From Actinomadura_C alba (lineage in GTDB: Bacteria > Actinomycetota > Actinomycetes > Streptosporangiales > Streptosporangiaceae): 64,000 nucleotides of DNA. The stretch covers positions 1-64,000 of the forward strand of contig NZ_BAAAOK010000004.1 of assembly GCF_039530285.1 (NCBI RefSeq), in the 5' to 3' direction. Position numbers and translations under genes: made by a program. Below the pieces are notes generated by a model. The model saw only the letters and a program-made list of their open reading frames with translations. It did not search any database and was not told where the DNA came from. Shown in pieces: positions 19,564 to 28,345 of this stretch. The stretch's first letter is position 1. The number at the start of each line of letters is the position of its first letter.

Positions 19564-20519
19564 TCCACCTGCTCCCCGGTCAGGACGACGAAGACGTCCT
19601 CGAGATTGGCCGCCCGGCGGACGCCGTCCGGCCCGAGCGCGTCGGCCAGCGAGTCCGGGATCGACTCGGCCCGCAGCACCGACACCGACGGCCCGGTGCG
19701 GCGGGTCGGCAGCCCGGCCGCGCGCGCGAGGGACTCGACCTCGGCGAGCCGCTCGGGCGGCCCGTAGTGCTCGACCACCGAGCTGCCGGCATGCCGCGCG
19801 ATGAGATCGGCCGGGGTTCCCCTGGCGGTGACCCGGCCGTGCGACATCAGGGCGCACTCGTCGGCGAGCCGCTCGGCCTCTTCGATGTAGTGGGTCGACA
19901 TCAGCACCGTCGTGCCGCCCGCCCTGAGCGCGTCGATCAGCCCCCATAGCTCCGCGCGGAGTTGTGGATCCAGGCCCACGGTGGGCTCGTCGAGAAGCAC
20001 CAGCCGGGGGCGGTGCACCAGGCCCCGCGCGATGAGCAACCGCCGGCGCATGCCGCCGGACAGGTCGTCGACCCGGGTGTGCTGCCGCCCGGTGAGATGG
20101 GCCAGCGCCAGCGCGGCGTCGACCGCGGCGCGGCGGCCGGCCCTCGGAACGCGGTAGAGACGCGCGAAGACCTCGAGGTTCTCGCGGGCGGTGAGCTCCT
20201 CGTCGAGATTGTCCTGCTGCGGCACGACCCCCATCTGGGCACGGGCCCGCTTGGACTCGCGCGGGATCGGATGCCCGAGCACCTCGATCGTGCCCTCGTC
20301 GGCCAGCGCCTGTGCCGTCAGCATCCGCATCGTGGTGGACTTGCCCGCGCCGTTCGGCCCGAGCAGGCCGAGGCAGATCCCGGCCGGCACCTCCAGGTCG
20401 AGACCGTCCACCGCCGCGAGCCCGCCGAATCGCTTGACCACGCCGCGCAGCGCGATCGCGGGCCCTCCGCCCCCGCTCGGCGACGACGAGGCGCCTGCGA
20501 GGGAGCGTGCGGTCGTCAT
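19560..20519 (-). CDS. ABC exporter ATP-binding protein (DrrA/NodI-like)
   Basis: Protein of 319 aa from the ATG at 20519 (MTTARSLAGASSSP). It has Walker A GLLGPNGAGKSTTMRML, Q-loop GVVPQQDNLDEE, signature DDLSGGMRRRLLIARGL, Walker B RLVLLDEPTVGLDPQLR and His switch STHYIEE. The C-terminal ~80 residues are the extra domain usual in DrrA-type ATPases (HYGPPERLAEVESLARAAGL). It energises export through the coupled permease. Confidence 0.92.
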   Translation of the reverse strand: MTTARSLAGASSSPSGGGGPAIALRGVVKRFGGLAAVDGLDLEVPAGICLGLLGPNGAGKSTTMRMLTAQALADEGTIEVLGHPIPRESKRARAQMGVVPQQDNLDEELTARENLEVFARLYRVPRAGRRAAVDAALALAHLTGRQHTRVDDLSGGMRRRLLIARGLVHRPRLVLLDEPTVGLDPQLRAELWGLIDALRAGGTTVLMSTHYIEEAERLADECALMSHGRVTARGTPADLIARHAGSSVVEHYGPPERLAEVESLARAAGLPTRRTGPSVSVLRAESIPDSLADALGPDGVRRAANLEDVFVVLTGEQVD

Positions 20520-20596
20520 GGCGCCACCATAGGCAGCACGGACGACATTCTCATCGGGTTTTCCCGCCCACGCGCGAGCGCGGCTATGGTGCGGGT

Positions 20597-21205
20597 GTGG
20601 ACAACCCCTGGCGCCCCGCAACCCGGGCGGGCGACGTTCCCCCACGGGATCTGCGCGCATCCGACAGCGACCGGGAGAAGGTGGTGGCGCTGCTCGGCGA
20701 CGCGCTCGCCGACGGCCGGTTGACCATGGTGGAGCACGAGGACCGGGTGCATCAGGCCTACGCGGCCCGCACGCTCGGGGAGCTCGCCGCGCTCACCCTG
20801 GATCTGCTGCCGGCCGAGCAGCAGCCCATCCACGTCGACGACCGGCCGTTGCACGCGCTGTTCGGTTCCGAGCGCCGGGGCGGGCGCTGGGTGGCACCGG
20901 CGCGGTTCCCGGTGACGGCCGTGTTCGGAACGGTGGAACTGGACCTGCGCGAGGCGATTCTGGCGCGCCGCCACATCGTCATCGACGCGAACATCGTGTG
21001 TGGCCAGGTCCGGCTGCTGATCCCCGAGGGCGTACGGGTCGACGTCACCAGCCGGATGATCATCAGCTCGCGGCAGCTCAAGATCCGGACGCCGCCGGGC
21101 GAGCCCACCGGGCCGGTCATCGAGATCGGCGGCACCGCGGTGCTGGGCTCGATCCAGGCACGTACGCCCAAGCGCAAGTGGCGTCAGCGCATCCGCGGGC
21201 GCTGA
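20597..21205 (+). CDS. DUF1707 SHOCT-like domain-containing protein
   Basis: Protein of 202 aa; the GTG at 20597 gives VDNPWRPATRAGDVPPRDLR. The DUF1707 motif is LRASDSDREKVVALLGDALA followed by GRLTMVEHEDRVHQAYAARTLGELAALT. The C-terminal half (VTAVFGTVELDLREAILARR, RLLIPEGVRVDVTSRMIISS) resembles the LiaF/DUF2154 beta-helix found in cell-envelope stress proteins. No membrane segment is present. It is divergent from the ABC exporter ATPase; function is unknown. Confidence 0.85.
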   Translation: MDNPWRPATRAGDVPPRDLRASDSDREKVVALLGDALADGRLTMVEHEDRVHQAYAARTLGELAALTLDLLPAEQQPIHVDDRPLHALFGSERRGGRWVAPARFPVTAVFGTVELDLREAILARRHIVIDANIVCGQVRLLIPEGVRVDVTSRMIISSRQLKIRTPPGEPTGPVIEIGGTAVLGSIQARTPKRKWRQRIRGR

Positions 21206-21221
21206 CGCCCGGGCGCGCCGG

Positions 21222-22256
21222 CTATGAGGCCGTGTCAAAGTTGATCGCGCTGTAGGCGCGCAGCTTGCTGAGCTGGTGCTCACTCTGGATGTTGCGGATC
21301 GTGCCGCTGCGCGAGCGCATGACGAGCGAGCTGGTGGACGCCGTGCCCTTGCGGTAGCGCACCCCGCTCGCGAGCTCCCCGTCGGTGATGCCGGTGGCGG
21401 CGAAGAACACGTCGTCGGAGGTCACCAGGTCGTCGGTGGTCAGCACCCGGCCGAGGTCGTGCCCCGCGTCGATCGCCTTCTGCCGTTCCGCGTCGTCCTG
21501 CGGCCACAGCCTGCCCTGGATCACGCCGCCGAGGGCCTTGATCGCACAGGCCGCGATGATGCCCTCAGGGGTGCCGCCGATGCCGAGGAGCAGGTCGACG
21601 CCGGTGCCCTCGCGGGCGGCCATGATCGCGCCGGCCACGTCACCGTCGGTGATGAACTTGATCCGTGCGCCGGCCTCGCGGATCTGCTTGACGATGTCCT
21701 CGTGCCGCGGCCGGTCGAGGATCACCACGGTGACGTCCTGCGGTGAACAGCCTTTGGCCCTGGCCACGGCGCGGATGTTGTCGCTGATCGGCCGCTGGAT
21801 GTCGACGGCGTCGGCGGCCTCGGGACCGGTGACGAGCTTCTCCATGTAGAAGACGGCCGACGGGTCGTACATCGACCCGCGCGCGCTCACCGCGATCACC
21901 GAGATCGCATTGTTCATGCCGAGGGCCGTCAACCGCGTCCCGTCGATCGGGTCGACCGCGACGTCGCACTCGGCTCCGCTGCCGTCGCCGACCTGCTCGC
22001 CGTTGTAGAGCATGGGTGCGTTGTCCTTCTCACCTTCGCCGATCACCACCACGCCCTTCATCGAGACGGTGTTGATCAGCTGGCGCATGGCGTTGACCGC
22101 GGCCCCGTCCGCGCCGTTCTTGTCTCCGCGGCCGACCCACCGGGCAGCGGCCATCGCGGCGGCCTCGGTGACGCGGACCAGCTCAACGGCGAGGTTACGG
22201 TCAGGCGCGTCCTTAGCCGTGGCAAGTGGGGAGGAAACGGTCGTTTCATCAGACAT
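21222..22256 (-). CDS. glpX: Fructose-1,6-bisphosphatase class II (GlpX)
   Basis: Protein of 344 aa from the ATG at 22256 (MSDETTVSSPLATAKDAPDR). It has the metal-binding segments VVIGEGEKDNAPMLYNGE and CDVAVDPIDGTRLTALGMNN of the inositol-monophosphatase-like fold, then GVDLLLGIGGTPEGIIAACA and GRLWPQDDAERQKA. It removes the 1-phosphate of fructose-1,6-bisphosphate in gluconeogenesis. It corresponds to Rv1099c and adjoins the DUF4245 gene as in mycobacteria, here with a TetR gene between them. Confidence 0.94.
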   Translation of the reverse strand: MSDETTVSSPLATAKDAPDRNLAVELVRVTEAAAMAAARWVGRGDKNGADGAAVNAMRQLINTVSMKGVVVIGEGEKDNAPMLYNGEQVGDGSGAECDVAVDPIDGTRLTALGMNNAISVIAVSARGSMYDPSAVFYMEKLVTGPEAADAVDIQRPISDNIRAVARAKGCSPQDVTVVILDRPRHEDIVKQIREAGARIKFITDGDVAGAIMAAREGTGVDLLLGIGGTPEGIIAACAIKALGGVIQGRLWPQDDAERQKAIDAGHDLGRVLTTDDLVTSDDVFFAATGITDGELASGVRYRKGTASTSSLVMRSRSGTIRNIQSEHQLSKLRAYSAINFDTAS

Positions 22257-22462
22257 AGTGCGGCTGCCCTTCAATAGTCGGACTTGCATGGGATCGTAGT
22301 TCCCACCTGGGAGGGCGTAATCTCGTCGGGACGTGTTGTTGTCCGCCTCAGCGGGCGGGCGGCTACGGTTGCGAGGGAGGAGAAGGGCGTTCCTTCCGGC
22401 CCCGGACGGGTCGCCACGCCCGGGTGAGAGATGAGCGGTGACTTGGAGTGGGGAGCGCGAGC

Positions 22463-23077
22463 GTGAGCATTGACGAACCGCCCGTGCGGGTGTCCGATCG
22501 CGGGGCCGCCACCAGAGGCGCGCTGCTGACCGCCGCGCGCGACGTGTTCGCCGAGGCCGGCTTCGCCCAGGCGGCGGTGACCGACATCGTCGCCAAGGCG
22601 GGGGCCAGCGTCGGCAGCCTTTACCACCATTTCAACGGCAAGGCCGATCTCTATCTGACCCTCTTCGAGGAGTTTCAGAACCGCCAGCAGGAACGCACCC
22701 GTGAGGCGATCCACTCCGTACGGGACGCCGGCGAGTCCGATCCGATGCGGCTCTTCATCGCCGGTGCCACCGCCTACATCGACGGCTGCCTGGCCGAGCG
22801 CGAGGTCTCCCGGCTGTTCATCTCCGGCGACGGCCCGCCCGGGTTCGACCGCGTCATGCAGAAGCGGCTCCGCAGGTGGGCGCGGCTCAACGCCGCCCTC
22901 TTCCACTCCGCCGACGGCGGGGTCGACGAACCGCTCGTGATCGTGCTCACCGGCGCGATGGCGGCCGCGGTCACCGAGATCTCGCTCAGCGACGACGCCG
23001 ACGCGTCCCGCAGGCTCGCGGGCGACATCATGGCGATCATCGAAACGATCAGGAACCCCCGTACGGAGCGCGCGTGA
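22463..23077 (+). CDS. TetR-family transcriptional regulator
   Basis: Protein of 204 aa; the GTG at 22463 (VSIDEPPVRVSDRGAATRGA) has GGGGAG upstream, and a GTG at 22448 is an alternative. The N-terminal helix-turn-helix reads ALLTAARDVFAEAGFAQAAV then TDIVAKAGASVGSLYHHFNG, a classic TetR recognition helix. The C-terminal ligand domain ends RLAGDIMAIIETIRNPRTER. The stop overlaps the DUF4245 start (GTGA), so the two are coupled. It is divergent from glpX. Confidence 0.88.
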   Translation: MSIDEPPVRVSDRGAATRGALLTAARDVFAEAGFAQAAVTDIVAKAGASVGSLYHHFNGKADLYLTLFEEFQNRQQERTREAIHSVRDAGESDPMRLFIAGATAYIDGCLAEREVSRLFISGDGPPGFDRVMQKRLRRWARLNAALFHSADGGVDEPLVIVLTGAMAAAVTEISLSDDADASRRLAGDIMAIIETIRNPRTERA

Positions 23078-23721
23078 GCGTGGGGGATCCTGAGACGGTG
23101 ACCGATCAGAGCACGCGCCCCGGCGCGACGCCGCAGCCGGCCCCCACGCCGGTGAGTCCGGCCATGTACAAGCGGCTGACCACCGGGATCGGCGGCTTTT
23201 CCATGGCGATGCTTGCCTGCCTCGCGATGGTCGGGGTGATCGTGCTGATCACCCCCAGCAGCGACAAGGAGACGCTGCCGACCGTCGACTACGCGCCGCA
23301 CACCCGCGTCCTGCTCATCGCCGCGCCGTACACCTCGTACGTCCCGTCGGGGCTGCCCGCGCGGTGGCGGCCGACCAGTTCCCGGGTCACCGGAGAGCGG
23401 GGCAAGGAACCGATCGCCTGGCATCTCGGCTTCGTGACGCCCACTGACGAGTACGCCGCGCTGGAGCAGAGCGACGAGCGTCCTGACGTCTTCATCGGCC
23501 GCATGACCAACCGGAACCAGCGGGTGGGCACCCAGCAGATCGCCGGGGCGAGTTGGGATCGATACTTCCGCGAGGACAAGAGGCAGCGCTCGCTGGCGCG
23601 CCGGCTGCCCGACGTCACGCTGGTCGTCACGGGCACGGCCTCGTACGAGGAACTCGCGGTGCTGGCCGGCTCGCTGCGCCCCCAGAAGGCGTCGCCGACC
23701 CCGCGGCCCACGAGTACCTGA
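23074..23721 (+). CDS. DUF4245 domain membrane protein (Rv1100-like)
   Basis: Protein of 215 aa. The GTG at 23074 overlaps the TetR stop. A ~35-residue cytoplasmic head precedes one membrane helix (FSMAMLACLAMVGVIVLITP). The extracytoplasmic domain has VLLIAAPYTSYVPSGLPARWR, WHLGFVTPTDEYAALEQSD and LPDVTLVVTGTASYEELAVL. The family is of unknown function, membrane-tethered and common next to glpX in actinobacteria (Rv1100). It converges on xseB. Confidence 0.85.
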   Translation: MSVGDPETVTDQSTRPGATPQPAPTPVSPAMYKRLTTGIGGFSMAMLACLAMVGVIVLITPSSDKETLPTVDYAPHTRVLLIAAPYTSYVPSGLPARWRPTSSRVTGERGKEPIAWHLGFVTPTDEYAALEQSDERPDVFIGRMTNRNQRVGTQQIAGASWDRYFREDKRQRSLARRLPDVTLVVTGTASYEELAVLAGSLRPQKASPTPRPTST

Positions 23722-23748
23722 GGGACCAGAACGGGATCGGGGAAGGGC

Positions 23749-23979
23749 TCAGAAGGGGGTCTCGTCGCCGCCCTCCGGGGCGGTCCGGTCGGGCACCGAG
23801 GCGGCGAGCCGGGCGCGGGCCCCTTCGAGCCACTCGGCGCAGAGCTCGGCGAGCTTCTCGCCGCGCTCCCACAGGGTCAGCGATTCCTCGAGGGTGAGCC
23901 CGCCCGTCTCCAGCCGCCGGACGACGTCGGCGAGCTCATCTCGCGCCTGCTCGTACGAGAGCTTCTTCTCCTCGGCCAC
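23749..23979 (-). CDS. xseB: Exodeoxyribonuclease VII small subunit
   Basis: Protein of 76 aa (MAEEKKLSYEQARDELADVV), normal length. It carries the helical-hairpin motif LETGGLTLEESLTLWERGEK that binds XseA. It lies 9 bp downstream of xseA in the same operon. Several small subunits clamp one large subunit to form the single-strand-specific nuclease. Confidence 0.93.
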   Translation of the reverse strand: MAEEKKLSYEQARDELADVVRRLETGGLTLEESLTLWERGEKLAELCAEWLEGARARLAASVPDRTAPEGGDETPF

Positions 23980-23988
23980 GCGCTCACC

Positions 23989-25197
23989 CTAGTGGCTGCC
24001 GGTGCCGGTGACCGTGACGGTGACCCGGCCGTCGGAGAGCCGGATCGCGAGGGTGTCGTTCTCGGCGACGTCATCGGCCGAACGCACGACGGACTCGTCG
24101 GGGCGCTGGACGATCGCGTAGCCCCGCTTCAGCGTCGCCGCCGGTGAGAGCGCGAGCAGCCGGGCCCGCGTGTGCTCCAGCTCGCCGCCCGCCCGGGTCA
24201 GCGCGCCGTCCAAGGCGCGCCTGGACCGATCGCGCAGAGCGACGACCGACTCGGCCTTGCGCTCCACCTCACGTACCGGATCGGCCAGCGCGGGCCGTGA
24301 TCGAATCGCCGAGAGCCACGCCTGCTCGCGCTCGAGCCGCCCGCCGACGCACCGCCGGCCGCGGTCGCGCAGCTGCCGCACGAGCTCGAGCTGTTCCCGT
24401 ACGTCCGGGACGACCCGCTTGGCCGCGTCGGTGGGCGTCGAGGCGCGCACGTCGGCGACCAGGTCCAGGATCGGGGTGTCCTGCTCGTGCCCGATGGCGC
24501 TCACCACCGGCGTGCGGCACGCGGCCACGGCACGCACCAGGGCCTCGTCCGAGAACGGCAGCAGGTCCTCGAGCGAGCCGCCGCCGCGGCTGACGATGAT
24601 GACGTCGATCTCCGGGTCGCCGTCGAGCTTCTCGAGTGCCGCCATGACCTCGCCGACGGCGTACGAGCCCTGGACCGCGACTGGTTCGACGGCGAAGCGG
24701 ACGGAGGGCCAACGGCGGCGGGCGTTCTCGAGGACGTCGCGCTCGGCGGCGGAGTCGCGGCCGCAGATCAGCCCCACCCGGTGCGGCAGGAAGGGCAGCG
24801 GGCGCTTGCGCTCGGGGCGGAACAGCCCCTCGGCCGAGAGCACGCGCTTGAGGTGCTCCAGCCGGGCGAGCAGCTCACCGAGGCCGACCGCGCGGATCTC
24901 GATGGCGGCGAGCGAGAAGGTGCCGCGGTTGACCCAGAAGTCCGGCTTGGCGTGGATCACCACCCGGGCCCCGTCGGCCACCGCCGGATTGTCGAAGACC
25001 GCCCGCGGGCCGACCACCCGGACGGACATGTTGGCGACCGGGTCGCGCAGCGTCAGGTAGACGGTGCCCCCGCGCCGGTTGAGGTCGGTGACCTGCCCCT
25101 CGACCCAGATGCGGCCGAGCCGGGTGATCCACCCGCCGACCAGCTGAAGGACCGTGCGGACCGGTACGGGCGACTCGGCCGAGGTCTCCATCCCCAT
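23989..25197 (-). CDS. xseA: Exodeoxyribonuclease VII large subunit
   Basis: Protein of 402 aa from the ATG at 25197 (MGMETSAESPVPVRTVLQLV); ATG 25191 is also possible. It has an N-terminal OB fold (GRIWVEGQVTDLNRRGGTVY) and a catalytic core with RVGLICGRDSAAERDVLENA, DVIIVSRGGGSLEDLLPFSD and VVSAIGHEQDTPILDLVADV. A long helical region and a C-terminal segment (LKRGYAIVQRPDE) follow. It degrades single-stranded DNA to oligonucleotides. It corresponds to Rv1108c and is divergent from the hydroxyproline operon. Confidence 0.94.
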   Translation of the reverse strand: MGMETSAESPVPVRTVLQLVGGWITRLGRIWVEGQVTDLNRRGGTVYLTLRDPVANMSVRVVGPRAVFDNPAVADGARVVIHAKPDFWVNRGTFSLAAIEIRAVGLGELLARLEHLKRVLSAEGLFRPERKRPLPFLPHRVGLICGRDSAAERDVLENARRRWPSVRFAVEPVAVQGSYAVGEVMAALEKLDGDPEIDVIIVSRGGGSLEDLLPFSDEALVRAVAACRTPVVSAIGHEQDTPILDLVADVRASTPTDAAKRVVPDVREQLELVRQLRDRGRRCVGGRLEREQAWLSAIRSRPALADPVREVERKAESVVALRDRSRRALDGALTRAGGELEHTRARLLALSPAATLKRGYAIVQRPDESVVRSADDVAENDTLAIRLSDGRVTVTVTGTGSH

Positions 25198-25232
25198 GCG
25201 GGGCAGCTTAGAGGAGTCGTCGTGGTGAGGGG

Positions 25233-25269
25233 TTGTGCGAGACGTCGGCAATGTGACATTTTACTGCGC
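25233..25269 (+). promoter_or_regulatory. Promoter and GCAATGTGA operator of the hydroxyproline dehydrogenase operon
   Basis: GCAATGTGA (25248-25256) is followed by CATTTTACT. TTGTGC (25233-25238) and CATTTT (25257-25262) are spaced 18 nt, and transcription would begin at about the GTG at 25270, suggesting a leaderless mRNA. The same nonamer recurs twice upstream of the DapA-family gene. The likely regulator is the GntR/FCD protein at the end of the locus (inference). Confidence 0.5.
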
Positions 25270-26421
25270 GTGCCCACGAGAGACCTGCTGGTCGTCGGAG
25301 CGGGAGTGGTCGGCGCCGCCTGTGCCTACTACGCTGCGAAGGCCGGCCTCACCGTCACCGTCGTCGATCGCGGTGCCGTGGCCGGTGGTACGACCGGTGC
25401 CGGCGAGGGCAACCTGCTCGTCTCCGACAAGGAGCCCGGCGCCGAACTCGACCTGGCACTGCTGTCGGCCCGGCTCTGGCGGGACCTGGCGGCCGAGCAC
25501 GGCGACGAGGTGGAGTACGAGGCCAAGGGCGGCCTGGTCGTGGCGGCGACGGCACCGGGCATGGCCGGGCTGGAGCGACTCGCGGCGCACCAGCGCGCCG
25601 CCGGAGTGCGGGCCGAGGTCGTCGCGGCGACCGATCTGCGCGATCTCGAGCCGCATCTCGCACCCGGGCTCGCGGGAGGGATGTTCTACCCCCAGGACGC
25701 CCAGGTGCAGCCGATGCTGGCGGCCGCTCATCTGCTGCGGGCCGCGCGGGACCGCCATGGCGCGCGGCTGTGGACCGGGGTCACCGTCACCGGCGTCACC
25801 CGCGCGGGAGATCGGGTGACCGGGGTGCGCACCGACCGGGGCGACATCGCGGCCGGTGCGGTCGTGAACGCCGCCGGAACGTGGGGCGGTGAGATCGCCG
25901 CGCTGGCGGGAGTGCGGGTTCCCGTGCTGCCGCGCCGGGGCTTCATCCTGGTCACCGAACCGCTGCCGCCGATGATCCGGCACAAGGTCTACGCGGCCGA
26001 GTACGTCGGCGACGTCGCGAGCGATTCGGCCGGGCTGGAGACCTCGCCGGTCGTCGAGGGGACGAAGGCGGGCACCGTGCTCATCGGCGCGAGCCGGGAG
26101 CGGGTCGGCTTCGACCGGACGCTGTCGACGGTGGTGCTGCGCAGGCTCGCCGCGCAGGCGATCGCGCTGTTCCCCGTGCTCGCCGACGTCGCGGCGATCC
26201 GTACGTACTGCGGGTTCCGCCCGTACTGTCCCGACCACCTGCCGGTGATCGGACCGGACCCGCGTGCGCCGGGACTGCTGCACGCGTGCGGACACGAGGG
26301 GGCGGGCATCGGGCTGGCGGCGGCGACCGGCCACCTGCTCGCCCAGGTCCTCACCGGTGCCGACCCTGCCCTCGACCTGTCCCCGTTCCGCCCCGACCGT
26401 TTCGCGGAGGTCCCGTCGTGA
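25270..26421 (+). CDS. FAD-dependent oxidoreductase, D-hydroxyproline dehydrogenase beta-type subunit
   Basis: Protein of 383 aa from the GTG at 25270 (VPTRDLLVVGAGVVGAACAY). The N-terminal FAD site is LVVGAGVVGAACAYYAAKAG and the DAO family continues to YCGFRPYCPDHLPVIGPDPR and HACGHEGAGIGLAAATGHLL. It overlaps (GTGA) a small [2Fe-2S] protein, which in turn overlaps a second flavoprotein. This beta-gamma-alpha set is the architecture of LhpB/LhpE/LhpF D-hydroxyproline dehydrogenase, which oxidises cis-4-hydroxy-D-proline to pyrroline-4-hydroxy-2-carboxylate. Related complexes oxidise D-proline, opines or cyanide precursors, so the substrate is inferred from the neighbourhood. Confidence 0.85.
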   Translation: MPTRDLLVVGAGVVGAACAYYAAKAGLTVTVVDRGAVAGGTTGAGEGNLLVSDKEPGAELDLALLSARLWRDLAAEHGDEVEYEAKGGLVVAATAPGMAGLERLAAHQRAAGVRAEVVAATDLRDLEPHLAPGLAGGMFYPQDAQVQPMLAAAHLLRAARDRHGARLWTGVTVTGVTRAGDRVTGVRTDRGDIAAGAVVNAAGTWGGEIAALAGVRVPVLPRRGFILVTEPLPPMIRHKVYAAEYVGDVASDSAGLETSPVVEGTKAGTVLIGASRERVGFDRTLSTVVLRRLAAQAIALFPVLADVAAIRTYCGFRPYCPDHLPVIGPDPRAPGLLHACGHEGAGIGLAAATGHLLAQVLTGADPALDLSPFRPDRFAEVPS

Positions 26422-26732
26422 CGACCGCCCAGAGCCGTGAACCGAGCGGAGCGATGCGACCGGACCCGGAACCATTCGAGATCATCTTCGCTGGGCGACC
26501 CGTTCCGGTGCTGCCGGGACAGACCGTGGGCGCGGCGTTGCACGCCTCCGGTATCCGGTCCTGGCGGACGACCCGCGAGAACGGGCGGCCGCGCGGCCTG
26601 TTCTGCGGGATCGGCGTCTGCTTCGACTGCCTCGTGACGGTGAACGGCGACCCGTCCCGGCGCGCCTGCCTGATCGAGGCACGGCCCGGCGATGTGGTGA
26701 CGACCCAGGAGGGCGGCGGCCATGACGCGTGA
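26418..26732 (+). CDS. [2Fe-2S] small subunit of the D-hydroxyproline dehydrogenase complex
   Basis: Protein of 104 aa from the GTG at 26418, coupled to the gene before it. It has a ferredoxin-like fold with the cluster ligands in FCGIGVCFDCLVTVNG (C-x4-C-x2-C) and the fourth Cys in SRRACLIEA. PVLPGQTVGAALHASGIRSW matches the N-terminal strand pair of LhpE/HcnA-type subunits. It would pass electrons between the two flavin subunits. Its 3' end overlaps the next gene by 11 bp. Confidence 0.88.
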   Translation: MTTAQSREPSGAMRPDPEPFEIIFAGRPVPVLPGQTVGAALHASGIRSWRTTRENGRPRGLFCGIGVCFDCLVTVNGDPSRRACLIEARPGDVVTTQEGGGHDA

Positions 26733-28215
26733 TCTGGCGGTGATCGGCGCGGGTCCGGCAGGGCTCGCCGCCGCGGTCACGGCGGCGGCGACCGGGCTGC
26801 GGGTGGTCCTCGTCGACGCGGGGGCCCGGCCCGGCGGGCAGTACTTCCGGCACCCTCCGGACACCCTGGCGGGCCCGCGCGGCGCGGCGCGCCACGGGTG
26901 GGCCGAGTTCGCGCGGCTCCGGGACGAACTGGCCGGGCACGTCGCGGCGGGCCGGATCACCCACCTGGCCGGCCACGCCGTCTGGCACGTCGAAGCGCAC
27001 TCGGAGGAGGCGGACGCCCGGTTCACGCTGCACCTGGGCGGGACGGGCTCCGTCGCGGTGAGTTCCGGCGCCGTGCGAGAGGTACGGGCACGGGCCCTGG
27101 TGATCGCGGCCGGAGCGCACGATCGGCCGCTGCCCTTCCCGGGCTGGGACCTGCCGGGCGTGCTCACCGCCGGAGGCGCACAGGCGCTGCTCAAGGGCAG
27201 TCTGGTCGTGGCCGGGCGGCGCGTCGTCGTGGCCGGGACGGGGCCGTTCCTGCTGCCGGTCGCGGCCGGGCTGGCCTCGGCCGGCGCCCGGGTCGAGGGC
27301 GTCTTCGAGGCCAACCGGCCAGGGCGCTTCGCCCGGCACGGCGCCCGGGTCCTCCGCAACGCCGGGAAGCTCGCCGAAGGAGCGGGGTACGCCGCCGTAC
27401 TGCTCCGTCACCGCGTTCCCTACCGGGTGGGGCACGCGATCGTGGCCGCGCACGGAGACGACGCGGTCGAGTCCGTCACCGTCGCCCGGCTGGACCGCGA
27501 CTGGACGCCGGTGCGCGGTGGCGAGCGCGTGATCGAGTGCGATGCCGTCGCGGTCGGCTACGGCTTCACCCCGCAACTGGAGATCCCGGTCGAGCTCGGC
27601 TGCGCCACCCGCGTCGACGCCGACGGCAGCCTCGTGGTCGTCGTGGACGCCGCGCAGCGCACCAGCGTGCCCGGCGTCTACGCGGCGGGGGAGACCACCG
27701 GCGTGGGCGGAGCGCCCTTGGCCCTCACCGAGGGCCGACTCGCGGGGCAGGCCGTGGCCGCCGCGCTGGGCGCCCCGCCGGCCAGGCCGTCACGACGGCT
27801 GCTCGCGCGCCGCGCCCGCCTGCGGGCGTTCGCCGCGACGTTGCACGACGCCTATGCCGTACGGCCGGGCTGGGCCGGCTGGCTGCGGCCGGACACCCTC
27901 GTCTGCCGGTGCGAGGAGGTGCCGTACGGGCGGCTCGACGAGGCCGTACGCGAACTCGGCGCCATCGATCCGCGCGCGGCCAAGCTGATCAGCAGGGCCG
28001 GGATGGGCTGGTGCCAGGGCCGGATCTGCGGTTACCCCACGGCCTGCCTCACCGCGCGGATCCGCAAGCGCGCCCCCGACGTCGCCGACCTCACCGGTCT
28101 CGCCCGGCGCCCACTCGCGCAGCCCGTCCGCCTGGGCGACCTCGCGGAGGATCCGGCGGCGGGCGGCGCCGAGGACGCAGATGGCGCCGACCCCGGTGGG
28201 GGCGGGCCGTGCTGA
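26722..28215 (+). CDS. FAD/NAD(P)-binding oxidoreductase with BFD-like [2Fe-2S] domain (alpha-type subunit)
   Basis: Protein of 497 aa (MTRDLAVIGAGPAGLAAAVT). The first dinucleotide fold is IGAGPAGLAAAV, followed by GARPGGQYFRHPPD, the second fold around RRVVVAGTGPFLLPVAAGL, and the FAD motif GVYAAGETTGVGGAPLALTE. The C-terminal ~90 residues form a BFD-like cluster domain with CRCEEV and GMGWCQGRICGYP (C-x-C...C-x4-C). This is the LhpF/HcnB-type partner of the two preceding subunits. 130 bp separate it from the DapA-family gene, which has its own promoter. Confidence 0.87.
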   Translation: MTRDLAVIGAGPAGLAAAVTAAATGLRVVLVDAGARPGGQYFRHPPDTLAGPRGAARHGWAEFARLRDELAGHVAAGRITHLAGHAVWHVEAHSEEADARFTLHLGGTGSVAVSSGAVREVRARALVIAAGAHDRPLPFPGWDLPGVLTAGGAQALLKGSLVVAGRRVVVAGTGPFLLPVAAGLASAGARVEGVFEANRPGRFARHGARVLRNAGKLAEGAGYAAVLLRHRVPYRVGHAIVAAHGDDAVESVTVARLDRDWTPVRGGERVIECDAVAVGYGFTPQLEIPVELGCATRVDADGSLVVVVDAAQRTSVPGVYAAGETTGVGGAPLALTEGRLAGQAVAAALGAPPARPSRRLLARRARLRAFAATLHDAYAVRPGWAGWLRPDTLVCRCEEVPYGRLDEAVRELGAIDPRAAKLISRAGMGWCQGRICGYPTACLTARIRKRAPDVADLTGLARRPLAQPVRLGDLAEDPAAGGAEDADGADPGGGGPC

Positions 28216-28266
28216 TTCCGAAGCGTTCATCGGTGCGCCGATCCTTCGTACTTCGTCATCCATAAC

Positions 28267-28341
28267 GGTCACATTGCGGCGATTCGCTGGTCTTGACGTC
28301 GCGGCTCGAAGCAATGTGAAATGTCACATCTCTTGGAGGAG
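28267..28341 (+). promoter_or_regulatory. Promoter with paired GCAATGTGA operators upstream of the DapA-family gene
   Basis: TCACATTGC (28269-28277) and GCAATGTGA (28311-28319) are perfect inverted copies of one nonamer, 33 bp apart. The second extends into GCAATGTGAAATGTCACAT (28311-28329), whose TGTGA-N4-TCACA core is palindromic. TTGACG (28293-28298) is a good -35, and the -10 falls inside the second operator, so binding should repress. GGAGGAG (28335-28341) is the ribosome site. Confidence 0.6.
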
Positions 28342-28345
28342 ATCA

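Noticed and set aside
28311..28329. CRP site reading of TGTGAAATGTCACA
   Set aside because: The half-sites are separated by 4 rather than 6 bp, and the GCAATGTGA context is shared with the other locus promoter, so a pathway-specific operator fits better.
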